Shown here one piece after another: positions 55,127-62,508 of a DNA stretch of 64,000 nucleotides. The notes beneath the pieces are model-generated. The model saw only the letters and a program-made list of their open reading frames with translations. It was not told the origin of the DNA and ran no database searches. This DNA is from Bradyrhizobium guangzhouense. Its GTDB lineage: Bacteria; Pseudomonadota; Alphaproteobacteria; Rhizobiales; Xanthobacteraceae. How positions within the stretch are numbered: the first letter of the stretch is position 1; the number at the start of each line of letters is the position of its first letter. The stretch covers positions 1,798,001 to 1,862,000 of the forward strand of contig NZ_CP030053.1 of NCBI RefSeq assembly GCF_004114955.1. The letters are read 5' to 3'. Made by a program: the position numbers and the translations under genes.

Positions 55127-55921
55127 TCAGCTCACACGCTTCCAGGTCTGGCCGCCGCAGAACAGGCCGCCGAAGGCGCAGCCTTGCACGCGCATCGCGT
55201 TCGGGCCCCTCATGGCGATCGTCGAGTCGTAATTGCGACCGGAGTCGGGATCGTGGATGCGGCCGCTCCACTTGGCGCCGTCGGGCTTCATGTTGATCAG
55301 AATGCGCTCATTGGTCTTCTCGGCATAGCCGCAGAGATTGGTGCCGCATTGTTCGACGCGGACGTTGCCCTTGTTCTCTTCGGTGGCCCACACGCCGACC
55401 GGCGTGTTCGCGGCCTGCACCGGCGCAACGGGAGCCGGGGCCGGCGGTGGCGTGTAAGCGGGCGCGGCGGCAACCGGCGCAGGCGCGACGACCGGAGCGG
55501 GAGCTGCAACAGACACGGGCTGCGTGGTCGCGTCGACGGACGGAGCGGCGGCAACGACCGGGGCAGGGGCGGCGGGGGCAACTGCGGGGGTATTCGCCTG
55601 CACCGGCGCTGGCGCGACGGGCTGTTGCTGCACCGGTGCTGGTGCGGGCTGCGCAGTCGTCGCGCTCGGCGTGCTGTCGCCGTCGTCCTTCGAGCCAAGA
55701 TCTTTGGAGCCAAGGCCGTTGAGGTTGATGTTGTTCAGCTTGATCGGCTTGTTCGAGAGGCCGGGCGCCACGATGGTGACGCAATCGAGCGAGGCGCAAT
55801 TGCGCGGCGTTTCGATGCGGATGTTCTGGCCTTCGATCCGGAACGAGATCGAATTGCCGGCATGCGCGACGGCGGTCGAGGCGAGGAAGAGTGCCGCGGC
55901 GGCGATGGTGAGCTTGTTCAT
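55127..55921 (-). CDS. Exported DUF2147-domain protein with Ala/Pro linker
   Basis: This 264-residue protein has signal peptide MNKLTIAAAALFLASTAVA and GGAGG upstream. A small N-terminal domain (FRIEGQNIRIETPRNCASLD) is followed by an about 110-residue Ala/Pro/Val linker. The C-terminal DUF2147 domain contains PVGVWATEENKGNVRVEQCG, CGYAEKTNER, GRIHDPDSGRNYD and QGCAFGGLFCGGQTW. DUF2147 proteins are secreted and uncharacterised. Several Cys could form disulfides. Confidence 0.87.
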   Translation of the reverse strand: MNKLTIAAAALFLASTAVAHAGNSISFRIEGQNIRIETPRNCASLDCVTIVAPGLSNKPIKLNNINLNGLGSKDLGSKDDGDSTPSATTAQPAPAPVQQQPVAPAPVQANTPAVAPAAPAPVVAAAPSVDATTQPVSVAAPAPVVAPAPVAAAPAYTPPPAPAPVAPVQAANTPVGVWATEENKGNVRVEQCGTNLCGYAEKTNERILINMKPDGAKWSGRIHDPDSGRNYDSTIAMRGPNAMRVQGCAFGGLFCGGQTWKRVS

Positions 55922-56191
55922 GACAACCTCCGAAATGGCGTGGTCCCGAAAAGGCTTGAGTCCCGAGATGGATTGAAGTCGCCTCGGGGCCCGATGTGGT
56001 TCGACCCTATGCCTGACAGCTTCGGTCTTCTGTGACGGACCTCACAGCCGCTGCCTGCGTGAGCCAACGCACATTCGGTTGCGCCTGTGCACGTCGCCCG
56101 CCCCCTGTCCAATTTGTAATTCCCTCGCACCGAACCCGCGTTCGGCTTGCATGCGACCGATGGCCGACGACGCCTGCAAAGGAGATTGCCC

Positions 56192-56524
56192 ATGAAACGT
56201 CTCGCCCTCATCGCTGCGCTGCTGATCGGCAGCGCAATCTCGGCGCACGCCGACACCGATATCTGGACCAATATGCTGAAACAGAAGCGCGGCGACGACG
56301 CGCTCAACATCGACAGCTCGTTCTGCGATGCCGAGCTCGGCGCACCACAGAACGGCACGCCGACATCACCGGCGTACAAGCGCTGCATGCGCGCGCGTGG
56401 ATGGCGCTTCAGCCACACCGTGCGCGAGAAGGACGATCGTTATCCCGACCCCGACAATCCCGGCATGATGTGCCGCAGCTTCAAGATCGGCGGCATCACC
56501 GGATCGGACTGCTCGAACTTCTGA
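56192..56524 (+). CDS. Small secreted hypothetical protein, 110 aa
   Basis: A near-perfect AAAGGAG ribosome site precedes [20 protein letters not shown], a signal peptide. The mature 90 residues contain four Cys ([23 protein letters not shown] and SDCSNF), suggesting two disulfides, and a central acidic/aromatic patch. No family is recognised. Confidence 0.8.
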   Translation: MKRLALIAALLIGSAISAHADTDIWTNMLKQKRGDDALNIDSSFCDAELGAPQNGTPTSPAYKRCMRARGWRFSHTVREKDDRYPDPDNPGMMCRSFKIGGITGSDCSNF

Positions 56525-56649
56525 TGCGCCTCGCGATGCCTCCCGGCCGTTCATCGCAGCCGGCTGCGCCTCGCGCGGCCGGTATGGTTAAGGAATATTG
56601 AAATCAACACGTTGAAGAGTCTTTAAGTAAATTCACCGAACGTGCGCGC

Positions 56650-57852
56650 ATGACGCGCGGAGTTCGTTTGTATCTCGTCGGCTCCATCGTCCTTGTTTCG
56701 CTCGCGGGTTGCGGACGCGGCTTTTTCCAGGCCGAACGTGAACCGTGGCGAGCCGAGGCCGAAGCGGCGTGCCTGAAATCGGGCGCCGTGAAAGAGAGTG
56801 CAGACATCGTCCGGATCGATCCGATCTCCGGGCCTGGCATGTGCGGTGCCGAGTTCCCGCTGAAGGTTGCCGCCATCGGTGAGCCTTCGAGCAGTTACGG
56901 TTTCGCCGATGAAGAGCTGCGCCCGCCCGGCAATGTCGGAAACCAGCCGCGCTGGCCGGTGTCCCAGCCGCAACAGAACTATCCGGCTTCCAACTATCCG
57001 CAGCGCTCGAACTATCCCGAAAGCGCGGTGCGCCAGCCCGCCGGCTATGGCGCGTCTTCAGGACCGGTGTCGCTCAGCGCGCCTGGCGTCGCGCCGCAGG
57101 AAGACGAGATCGACCTGCCGCCCGAGGGCACCGATGCTGCGGGTGCCGCGCGCTACATGAATGCGCCGAGCTATCCGGCGCGGCCGCCCGGGCCTGCGCC
57201 TTACTCGCAGGCGCCGGCGCAGCAGCCATTGCCGCGTCTTGGTCCCGCGCAGGGCAATCCCGTCAGCGCCGTCGGTCCCGTCGTGGTGAAGCCGACCGCA
57301 ACGCTCGCCTGTCCGATCGTGTCGGAGCTCGACCGCTGGTTTGCCGACACCGTGCAGCCGTCGGCGATGCGCTGGTTCGGCGCCCGCGTGGTCGAGATCA
57401 AGCAGATCTCCGCCTATTCCTGCCGCGGCATGAACGGCAACCCGCACGCCCACATCTCCGAGCACGCCTTCGGCAACGCGCTCGATGTCGCCGCGTTCAC
57501 GCTCGCCGACGGACGCCGCATCACGGTGAAGGACGGCTGGCACGGCATGCCGGAAGAGCAGGGCTTCTTGCGCGACGTCCAGTCGGGCGCGTGCGCGCAT
57601 TTCACCACGGTGCTGGCGCCGGGTTCCAACGTCTATCACTACGATCACATCCACGTCGATTTGATGCGCCGTGCCAGCCGTCGCCTGATCTGCCAGCCGG
57701 CCGCGGTTTCCGGCGAAGAAGTCGCCGCACGCGCGGCCGGCCGCAGTCCTTACGCGAACAACCGCGATCCCTACGTGACCGGCTCGCTTGGCGGCCGCAA
57801 GAGCGGCAAGCACGAGAAGATCAACGAGGAAGACGAGTTCGCGGACGAGTAG
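56650..57852 (+). CDS. Extensin-like C-terminal domain lipoprotein
   Basis: This 400-residue predicted lipoprotein has lipobox VLVSLAGC at about residues 14-21. Its N-terminal and central regions are Pro/Gln/Tyr-rich. The C-terminal extensin-like domain has LACPIVSELDRWFADTVQ, HISEHAFGNALDVAAF and VYHYDHIHVDLMRR, whose His/Asp pattern is like M15/VanY zinc peptidases. It may act on peptidoglycan at the outer membrane. The tail has NNRDPYVTGS and a charged end. Confidence 0.87.
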   Translation: MTRGVRLYLVGSIVLVSLAGCGRGFFQAEREPWRAEAEAACLKSGAVKESADIVRIDPISGPGMCGAEFPLKVAAIGEPSSSYGFADEELRPPGNVGNQPRWPVSQPQQNYPASNYPQRSNYPESAVRQPAGYGASSGPVSLSAPGVAPQEDEIDLPPEGTDAAGAARYMNAPSYPARPPGPAPYSQAPAQQPLPRLGPAQGNPVSAVGPVVVKPTATLACPIVSELDRWFADTVQPSAMRWFGARVVEIKQISAYSCRGMNGNPHAHISEHAFGNALDVAAFTLADGRRITVKDGWHGMPEEQGFLRDVQSGACAHFTTVLAPGSNVYHYDHIHVDLMRRASRRLICQPAAVSGEEVAARAAGRSPYANNRDPYVTGSLGGRKSGKHEKINEEDEFADE

Positions 57853-57871
57853 CGGATACGAGACGCCGGCA

Positions 57872-58210
57872 TCATTTCGAAGCCGGCTTCGATGGCGGCG
57901 CCAGTCCCATGCAGCGCTGCACTTCGGCGGGGACGTTGTAGGTCCGCATGATATGCCTGTTGTCGCGCAGCCCCGTGGCCTCTCGTTGGACAACGAACAT
58001 CCAGAGCGCCTGGCCGGCCTCCATCACCAACTGGCGCCTCGCCGGCTGCATCGCGGCCGGCGGCTCCGAGAAGCCATGGGCAGCGTCGAATTCGCGCAGT
58101 CGCGCGAGCGCCTGTTCGAGCGTGCGGCCCATTCGTCCAAGCGCCGAGGCCTGTTCCTGGACGATTTCATAATGGAGGATATCGACCGGCGGGCGAAGGT
58201 CACGGGACAT
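57872..58210 (-). CDS. Small conserved protein (possibly DUF6665)
   Basis: This 112-residue soluble protein starts MSRDLRPPVDILHYEIVQEQ with helical character (LGRMGRTLEQALARLREFDA) and ends RCMGLAPPSKPASK. I associate the pattern with a small alphaproteobacterial domain family, with low certainty of the name. A longer reading to 58306 overlaps the TetR gene and is not supported. It converges on the extensin-like gene. Confidence 0.65.
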   Translation of the reverse strand: MSRDLRPPVDILHYEIVQEQASALGRMGRTLEQALARLREFDAAHGFSEPPAAMQPARRQLVMEAGQALWMFVVQREATGLRDNRHIMRTYNVPAEVQRCMGLAPPSKPASK

Positions 58211-58265
58211 GGCGCTCAATATAATGCGGCGCGGACCGCAGGCGCAACGCGCGGCCGGCTTCCGC

Positions 58266-58901
58266 TCACTTCGCCTTGTACGAGGCCAGGAACATCCGCG
58301 TCGCACTGTTAATCACTTCCGTCATGCGCTCTTCCGAGGGCGGTGGCGCGGCCTGAAAGACGAAGGGCAGGAAGAGCGAGGCCTTGCACAGTTCCATGAA
58401 CTGCGAGGCGGCAAGGTCGCAATCGTCGATGGCGAGATCGCCGGAGGCGACATGGGCCTTCAGATATTCGGACAGCCGGTTGATGGTTTTCTCCAGCACC
58501 CGCAGATAATAGCGGCGGCCGACGTCCGGCATGCGCTCGGCAATCGCCATCACGGTGCGAATCGCCGATCCGCCGCCGGGCCGGCAGAGCAGATGCAGAT
58601 AGGCCTGGCCGAAATCCTTCAGCGTGGTCTCGGCGTCGCGCGCAGGGTCGAAATTGAACACGACCTGGCCGTGAAACAGCGCTTCCTCCTCGAGGATGGC
58701 TTCGAACAGCGCGCTCTTGTCGGCGAAGTAGACGTAGAGCGTCCCCTTGGAGACGCCGGCCGCGCGCGCGATCTCGCCCATGCTGGCGCCGTCAAAACCC
58801 AGATCCATGAACACCTTACGGGCTCCGGCCAGGATCTGGCGGCGCTTTGAGCTGTCCTCGTCCGGGAGAGCGTGCAGATGTTCGCGGTTTGCTGCAACCA
58901 T
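58266..58901 (-). CDS. TetR-family transcriptional repressor
   Basis: This 211-residue protein has the TetR N-terminal DNA-binding domain at about residues 18-64 (RRQILAGARKVFMDLGFDGA, MGEIARAAGVSKGTLYVYFA). The C-terminal ligand domain resembles those of efflux regulators (AIRTVMAIAERMPDVGRRYY). It starts at 58901 (MVAANREHLHAL) and is divergent from the HlyD/MFS efflux pair, with a perfect palindrome in the shared gap. Confidence 0.92.
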   Translation of the reverse strand: MVAANREHLHALPDEDSSKRRQILAGARKVFMDLGFDGASMGEIARAAGVSKGTLYVYFADKSALFEAILEEEALFHGQVVFNFDPARDAETTLKDFGQAYLHLLCRPGGGSAIRTVMAIAERMPDVGRRYYLRVLEKTINRLSEYLKAHVASGDLAIDDCDLAASQFMELCKASLFLPFVFQAAPPPSEERMTEVINSATRMFLASYKAK

Positions 58902-58998
58902 TGGTTTAGGGTCCCGAAAGGTTTTGGCCCGGTCGTCCGGTGATGAAACCCAAATAAAGGATTCGGGCCAGTAGGGTCTTGCCGGGAATATTAAGTAT

Positions 58999-59021
58999 AT
59001 TGACCGAACCGTTCGGTCAAT
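58999..59021. promoter_or_regulatory. TetR-type operator over a sigma70-like promoter
   Basis: The arms ATTGACCGAAC and GTTCGGTCAAT form a perfect 11-bp inverted repeat around one central base. On the plus strand TTGACC (59000-59005) and GATATT (59022-59027) are 16 bp apart, so the operator covers the promoter of the efflux genes. It also lies 97 bp upstream of the tetR start, suiting self-control. Confidence 0.82.
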
Positions 59022-59096
59022 GATATTTGGGTGGGCGATCGGGATCGCGGCCGTGCGACGGCAGCCCCGTATCGCGTTTTTATTGGGGAGGCCGTT

Positions 59097-60404
59097 ATGG
59101 CCATATCGAGAGACCAGGCTGCGCGCGTCCTTCGCCAGGAAGCGGTGGAGACGAACGCGGCGAACGGCGAAGCTGCGACCGGGACATCGGCCGCACTCGC
59201 CGAGCAGCTGCGCTCTCATGTGGTCGAAGAAGCCAAGCGCCGGACCAGCGAGGCGCCGGAGAAACCTGTCGCCGATCAGCCGGCTCCCACCGCACCCGCC
59301 GCTGCCGCGCCGAAGCCTAAAAAGCGCAAATTCGTCATGATGGGCGTCGGCATCGTGCTGGCGCTCGCAGCGGCGAGCTATGCCGGTTACTACACGCTGG
59401 TCGGCCGCTTCTACATCTCGACCGACGACGCCTATGTCCGCGCCAACAACACCATGCTGGGCGCGCGCGTGGCCGGTCATATCTCCTCGATCCTCGCCGG
59501 TGACAATAAGCTGGTGCATGCCGGCGACATCGTCATGCGTATCGACGACGGGGACTACAAGATCGCGGTCGATGCCGCCTCGACCCGGATCGCGACCCAG
59601 CAGGCCACCATCGACCGCATCGGCCGTCAGATCGCGGCGCTCGACAGCCAGGTCGCGCAGGCCAACGCGCAGCTGGTCTCCGCGGAAGCGGGCCTCAAGC
59701 GCGCCGATCTCGACTATGAGCGCCAGCAGGCGCTGAGCAGCAAGGGCTTTGCCTCGCGCGCAACCTTCGAGACCTCGGAAGCCGGCCGCGACCAGGGCGC
59801 CGCCGCGGTCAAGGCCGCGCAGGCCGCCTACGACGTTGCCGTGAGCAATGTCGATGTCGCCAAGGCCCAGCAGGCCGAAGCCCAGGCCCAGCTCGCCGAG
59901 CTCAAGACCACGCTCGCCAAGGCCGAGCGCGATCTCAGCTTTGCCGCGGTGCGGGCGCCGGTCGATGGCATCTTCTCCAACCGTCTCGTCAACCTCGGCG
60001 ACTTCGTTGCCGTCGGCCAGCGCCTCGGCAATGTCGTGCCGCTCGATGAGGTCTATATCGACGCGAACTTCAAGGAGACGCAGCTCAAGCGTATTCGTCC
60101 CGGCCAGCCGGTGACGATCAAGGTCGACGCCTACGGCATGCGCAAGTTCTCCGGCGTCGTCGACAGCATCGCGGCGGGCGCGGGCTCGGTGTTCACGCTG
60201 CTGCCGCCCGACAACGCCACCGGCAACTTCACCAAGATCGTGCAGCGCGTCCCGGTCCGCATCCGCGTGCCGAAGGCGGTCGCCAGGCAGAACCTGCTTC
60301 GCGCCGGCATGTCGGTCTACGCCACCGTCGACACCAACAAGGGCGCCGCCGACGCCGACAGCGAGATCGATCTCGACGATCCCACCATGATCCATCCGCA
60401 GTAG
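59097..60404 (+). CDS. HlyD/EmrA-family efflux adaptor protein
   Basis: This 435-residue membrane-fusion protein has a cytoplasmic Ala/Pro/Lys-rich N-terminus and one helix at about residues 80-100 (FVMMGVGIVLALAAASYAGY). The lipoyl/biotinyl half-motifs are STDDAYVRANNTMLGARVAG and VRAPVDGIFSNRLVNLGDFV. A long coiled-coil hairpin lies between them (ARIATQQATIDRIG and following heptads). It links the MFS pump to an outer-membrane channel. GGGGAGG lies before the ATG. It is followed 27 bp later by the MFS gene. Confidence 0.92.
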   Translation: MAISRDQAARVLRQEAVETNAANGEAATGTSAALAEQLRSHVVEEAKRRTSEAPEKPVADQPAPTAPAAAAPKPKKRKFVMMGVGIVLALAAASYAGYYTLVGRFYISTDDAYVRANNTMLGARVAGHISSILAGDNKLVHAGDIVMRIDDGDYKIAVDAASTRIATQQATIDRIGRQIAALDSQVAQANAQLVSAEAGLKRADLDYERQQALSSKGFASRATFETSEAGRDQGAAAVKAAQAAYDVAVSNVDVAKAQQAEAQAQLAELKTTLAKAERDLSFAAVRAPVDGIFSNRLVNLGDFVAVGQRLGNVVPLDEVYIDANFKETQLKRIRPGQPVTIKVDAYGMRKFSGVVDSIAAGAGSVFTLLPPDNATGNFTKIVQRVPVRIRVPKAVARQNLLRAGMSVYATVDTNKGAADADSEIDLDDPTMIHPQ

Positions 60405-60431
60405 GCCGGGACGACGGCGGAATTTGACTCC

Positions 60432-62018
60432 ATGGCGAACGCCACGACTGCTTCACCTGCCATGATGGCCGATCCCGCTTCGGAGCGCATCGCGCCGAAG
60501 CGGCTGTTCGCCTTCATCATCATGGTGTTCGGGATGTTCATGTCGATCCTGGACATCCAGATCGTCTCGGCCTCCTTGAGCGAAATCCAGGCCGGCCTGT
60601 CGGCGAGCTCCAGCGAGGTCTCCTGGGTCCAGACCGCCTATCTGATCGCCGAAGTGATCGCGATCCCGCTGTCGGGATTCCTGTCGCGCGCCTTCGGCAC
60701 GCGGCTGTTGTTCGCGATCTCGGCGGCCGGCTTCACGATTTCGAGCCTGCTTTGCGGCTTCGCCACCACCATCGAGGAGATGATCCTCTGGCGCGCGCTC
60801 CAGGGCTTCCTCGGCGCCGGCATGATCCCGACGGTGTTCGCCTCCGCCTACACCGTGTTCCCGCGGTCGAAATTCCACATCGTCGGTCCCATCATCGGGC
60901 TCGTCGCGACGCTGGCGCCCACCATCGGGCCGACGGTCGGTGGCTACATCACCGACCTGATGTCCTGGAACTGGCTGTTCTTCATCAACGTCGTGCCGGG
61001 CATCGGCATCACCCTCGGCGTCTGGGCGCTGGTCGATTTCGACGAGCCGCATTTCGAATTGCTCGACCGCTTCGACTGGTGGGGCCTGCTGTTCATGGCC
61101 GGTTTCCTCGGCACGCTGGAATATGTGCTGGAGGAGGGCCCGCAATATGAATGGCTGCAGGACACGTCGGTGGCGATCTGCGCTGCGATCTGCGCCGTCT
61201 CGGCGGTCGCCTTCTTCGTGCGGGTCTTCACGGCAGCCGAGCCCATCGTCAATCTGCGCACCTTCACCAACCGCAATTTCGCCGTCGGCTCCACGCTGCA
61301 ATTCTGCATCGGCATCGGTCTCTACGGCCTGACCTACATCTATCCGCGCTATCTCGCCGAGGTGCGCGGCTACAGCGCGCTGATGATCGGCGAGACCATG
61401 TTCGTGTCTGGAATCACCATGTTCCTGGTCGCGCCGCTGGTCGGCCGGCTGATGGCGAGCCTGGACATGCGCTACATGGTCGCGTTCGGCCTGATCGTGT
61501 TCGCGCTGGGCTCCTACCAGATGACCTGGATCACGCGCGACTACGATTTCTACGAGCTGCTGATTCCGCAGATCCTGCGCGGCGTCGGCATGATGTTCGC
61601 GATGGTGCCGACCAACAACATCGCGCTCGGTACGCTGCCGCCCGATCGGGTGAAGAACGCCTCGGGCCTGTTCAACCTGATGCGCAATCTCGGTGGCGCG
61701 GTCGGGCTCGCCGTCATCAACACCGTGCTCAACGATCGCACCGATCTGCACATCACGCGTCTTCAGGAGCGCATCACCTGGGGCAATGCGACCGCGACCG
61801 AAACCCTGACCATGCTCCAGCAGAAGTTCCAGGGGCTCGGCGACTCCGCGCTGATGGCGATGAAGCAGCTCACCCAGATCGTGCACCGTCAGGCCGTGGT
61901 GATGAGCTTTGCCGACGCGTTCTTCATTCTGACGCTGTTCTACCTGAGCCTCAGCGTGCTGGTCACGCTGCTGAAAAGGCCGGCCTCGCCGTTCGGCAGC
62001 GGCGGCGACGCACACTGA
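60432..62018 (+). CDS. DHA2-family MFS multidrug efflux transporter (EmrB-like)
   Basis: This 528-residue transporter has about 14 membrane helices. Helix 1 motif MSILDIQIVSASLSEIQAGL, motif A-like region SGFLSRAFGTRLL and ALQGFLGAGMIPTVFASAY are typical of the EmrB/QacA type. It exports drugs or other toxic compounds with protons. With the upstream adaptor it forms an EmrAB-type pump, and the divergent TetR repressor and operator suggest induction by a substrate. No outer-membrane channel gene is seen in the window. Confidence 0.93.
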   Translation: MANATTASPAMMADPASERIAPKRLFAFIIMVFGMFMSILDIQIVSASLSEIQAGLSASSSEVSWVQTAYLIAEVIAIPLSGFLSRAFGTRLLFAISAAGFTISSLLCGFATTIEEMILWRALQGFLGAGMIPTVFASAYTVFPRSKFHIVGPIIGLVATLAPTIGPTVGGYITDLMSWNWLFFINVVPGIGITLGVWALVDFDEPHFELLDRFDWWGLLFMAGFLGTLEYVLEEGPQYEWLQDTSVAICAAICAVSAVAFFVRVFTAAEPIVNLRTFTNRNFAVGSTLQFCIGIGLYGLTYIYPRYLAEVRGYSALMIGETMFVSGITMFLVAPLVGRLMASLDMRYMVAFGLIVFALGSYQMTWITRDYDFYELLIPQILRGVGMMFAMVPTNNIALGTLPPDRVKNASGLFNLMRNLGGAVGLAVINTVLNDRTDLHITRLQERITWGNATATETLTMLQQKFQGLGDSALMAMKQLTQIVHRQAVVMSFADAFFILTLFYLSLSVLVTLLKRPASPFGSGGDAH

Positions 62019-62032
62019 CGCCACGCACTCGG

Positions 62033-62149
62033 TGTCGTCGCCCGGCTTGACCGGGCGACCCAGTATTCCAGAGACGTGCATTGCAGAGCTCGCTCTTGCA
62101 ACTTCCGCCGCGGCGTACTGGATGCCCCGGTCAGGCCGGGGCACGACAG
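62033..62149. repeat. Palindromic intergenic repeat, family A (copy 4)
   Basis: This 117-bp element has ends TGTCGTCGCCCGG and CCGGGGCACGACA, inner CCAGTATTCCAGAGACG and GCGGCGTACTGGATGCCCC. It lies just after the MFS gene stop and before the promoter at 62219. Confidence 0.82.
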
Positions 62150-62218
62150 CGGAGCTTGAGGCTGCACTGCCCTTCGCGCCAAAATGCAACACTCGTGCGT
62201 GATCTCGCGCAGGCCCCG

Positions 62219-62247
62219 TTGCAAATCGCAAATCACACATCTATAAA
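62219..62247 (+). promoter_or_regulatory. Sigma70-like promoter for leader ORF and ABC exporter
   Basis: TTGCAA (62219-62224) and TATAAA (62242-62247) are separated by exactly 17 bp, an unusually good match in this GC-rich window. Transcription from about 62254 would begin about 30 bases before the leader ORF at 62285 with its own ribosome site. Confidence 0.72.
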
Positions 62248-62284
62248 GCGCACCTCATTTCAATCGAACCGGGGAGAGATTTGC

Positions 62285-62356
62285 ATGATTTCGTCGCATT
62301 CGCAGATCGTTCGCCCGCGCTCGATGTTCTGGCTCGGGTCCTGCTCGGCCGCCTAG
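62285..62356 (+). CDS. Short leader ORF, 23 codons
   Basis: The ATG is preceded by GGGGAGAG seven bases upstream and a sigma70-like promoter. The peptide begins MISSHSQIVRPRS and ends SMFWLGSCSAA before TAG. The only larger gene downstream is the ABC exporter, 152 bp further on. The intervening sequence holds CGATCGG / CCGATCG around a T run and GGCCGCC/GGCCGC-rich segments that could form alternative structures. A translated regulatory leader is inferred; a free small protein is the alternative. Confidence 0.55.
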   Translation: MISSHSQIVRPRSMFWLGSCSAA

Positions 62357-62508
62357 AGGCCGCTTCCGCCAGCTTCGATCGGATTTTTTACCCCGATCGC
62401 TCCGCTTCCCAACTGCAAGCCAATTCCCAGTGACGCTGCTTCGGCCCTCGCGGCCGGCCTGTGTCCATCGATGGAGCCGGCCCGCGCCAACAGCGGCCGG
62501 ATGATGCC

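Noticed and set aside
53483..56035. 850-codon plus-strand open frame
   Set aside because: It is antisense to the FecR-domain and DUF2147 genes and its product is Arg-rich low complexity, typical of GC-rich shadow frames.
58266..60395. 709-codon open frame on the minus strand across the efflux adaptor gene
   Set aside because: It is only the TetR gene frame extended upstream. The added part is antisense to the HlyD gene, and the HlyD family motifs on the plus strand are unambiguous.
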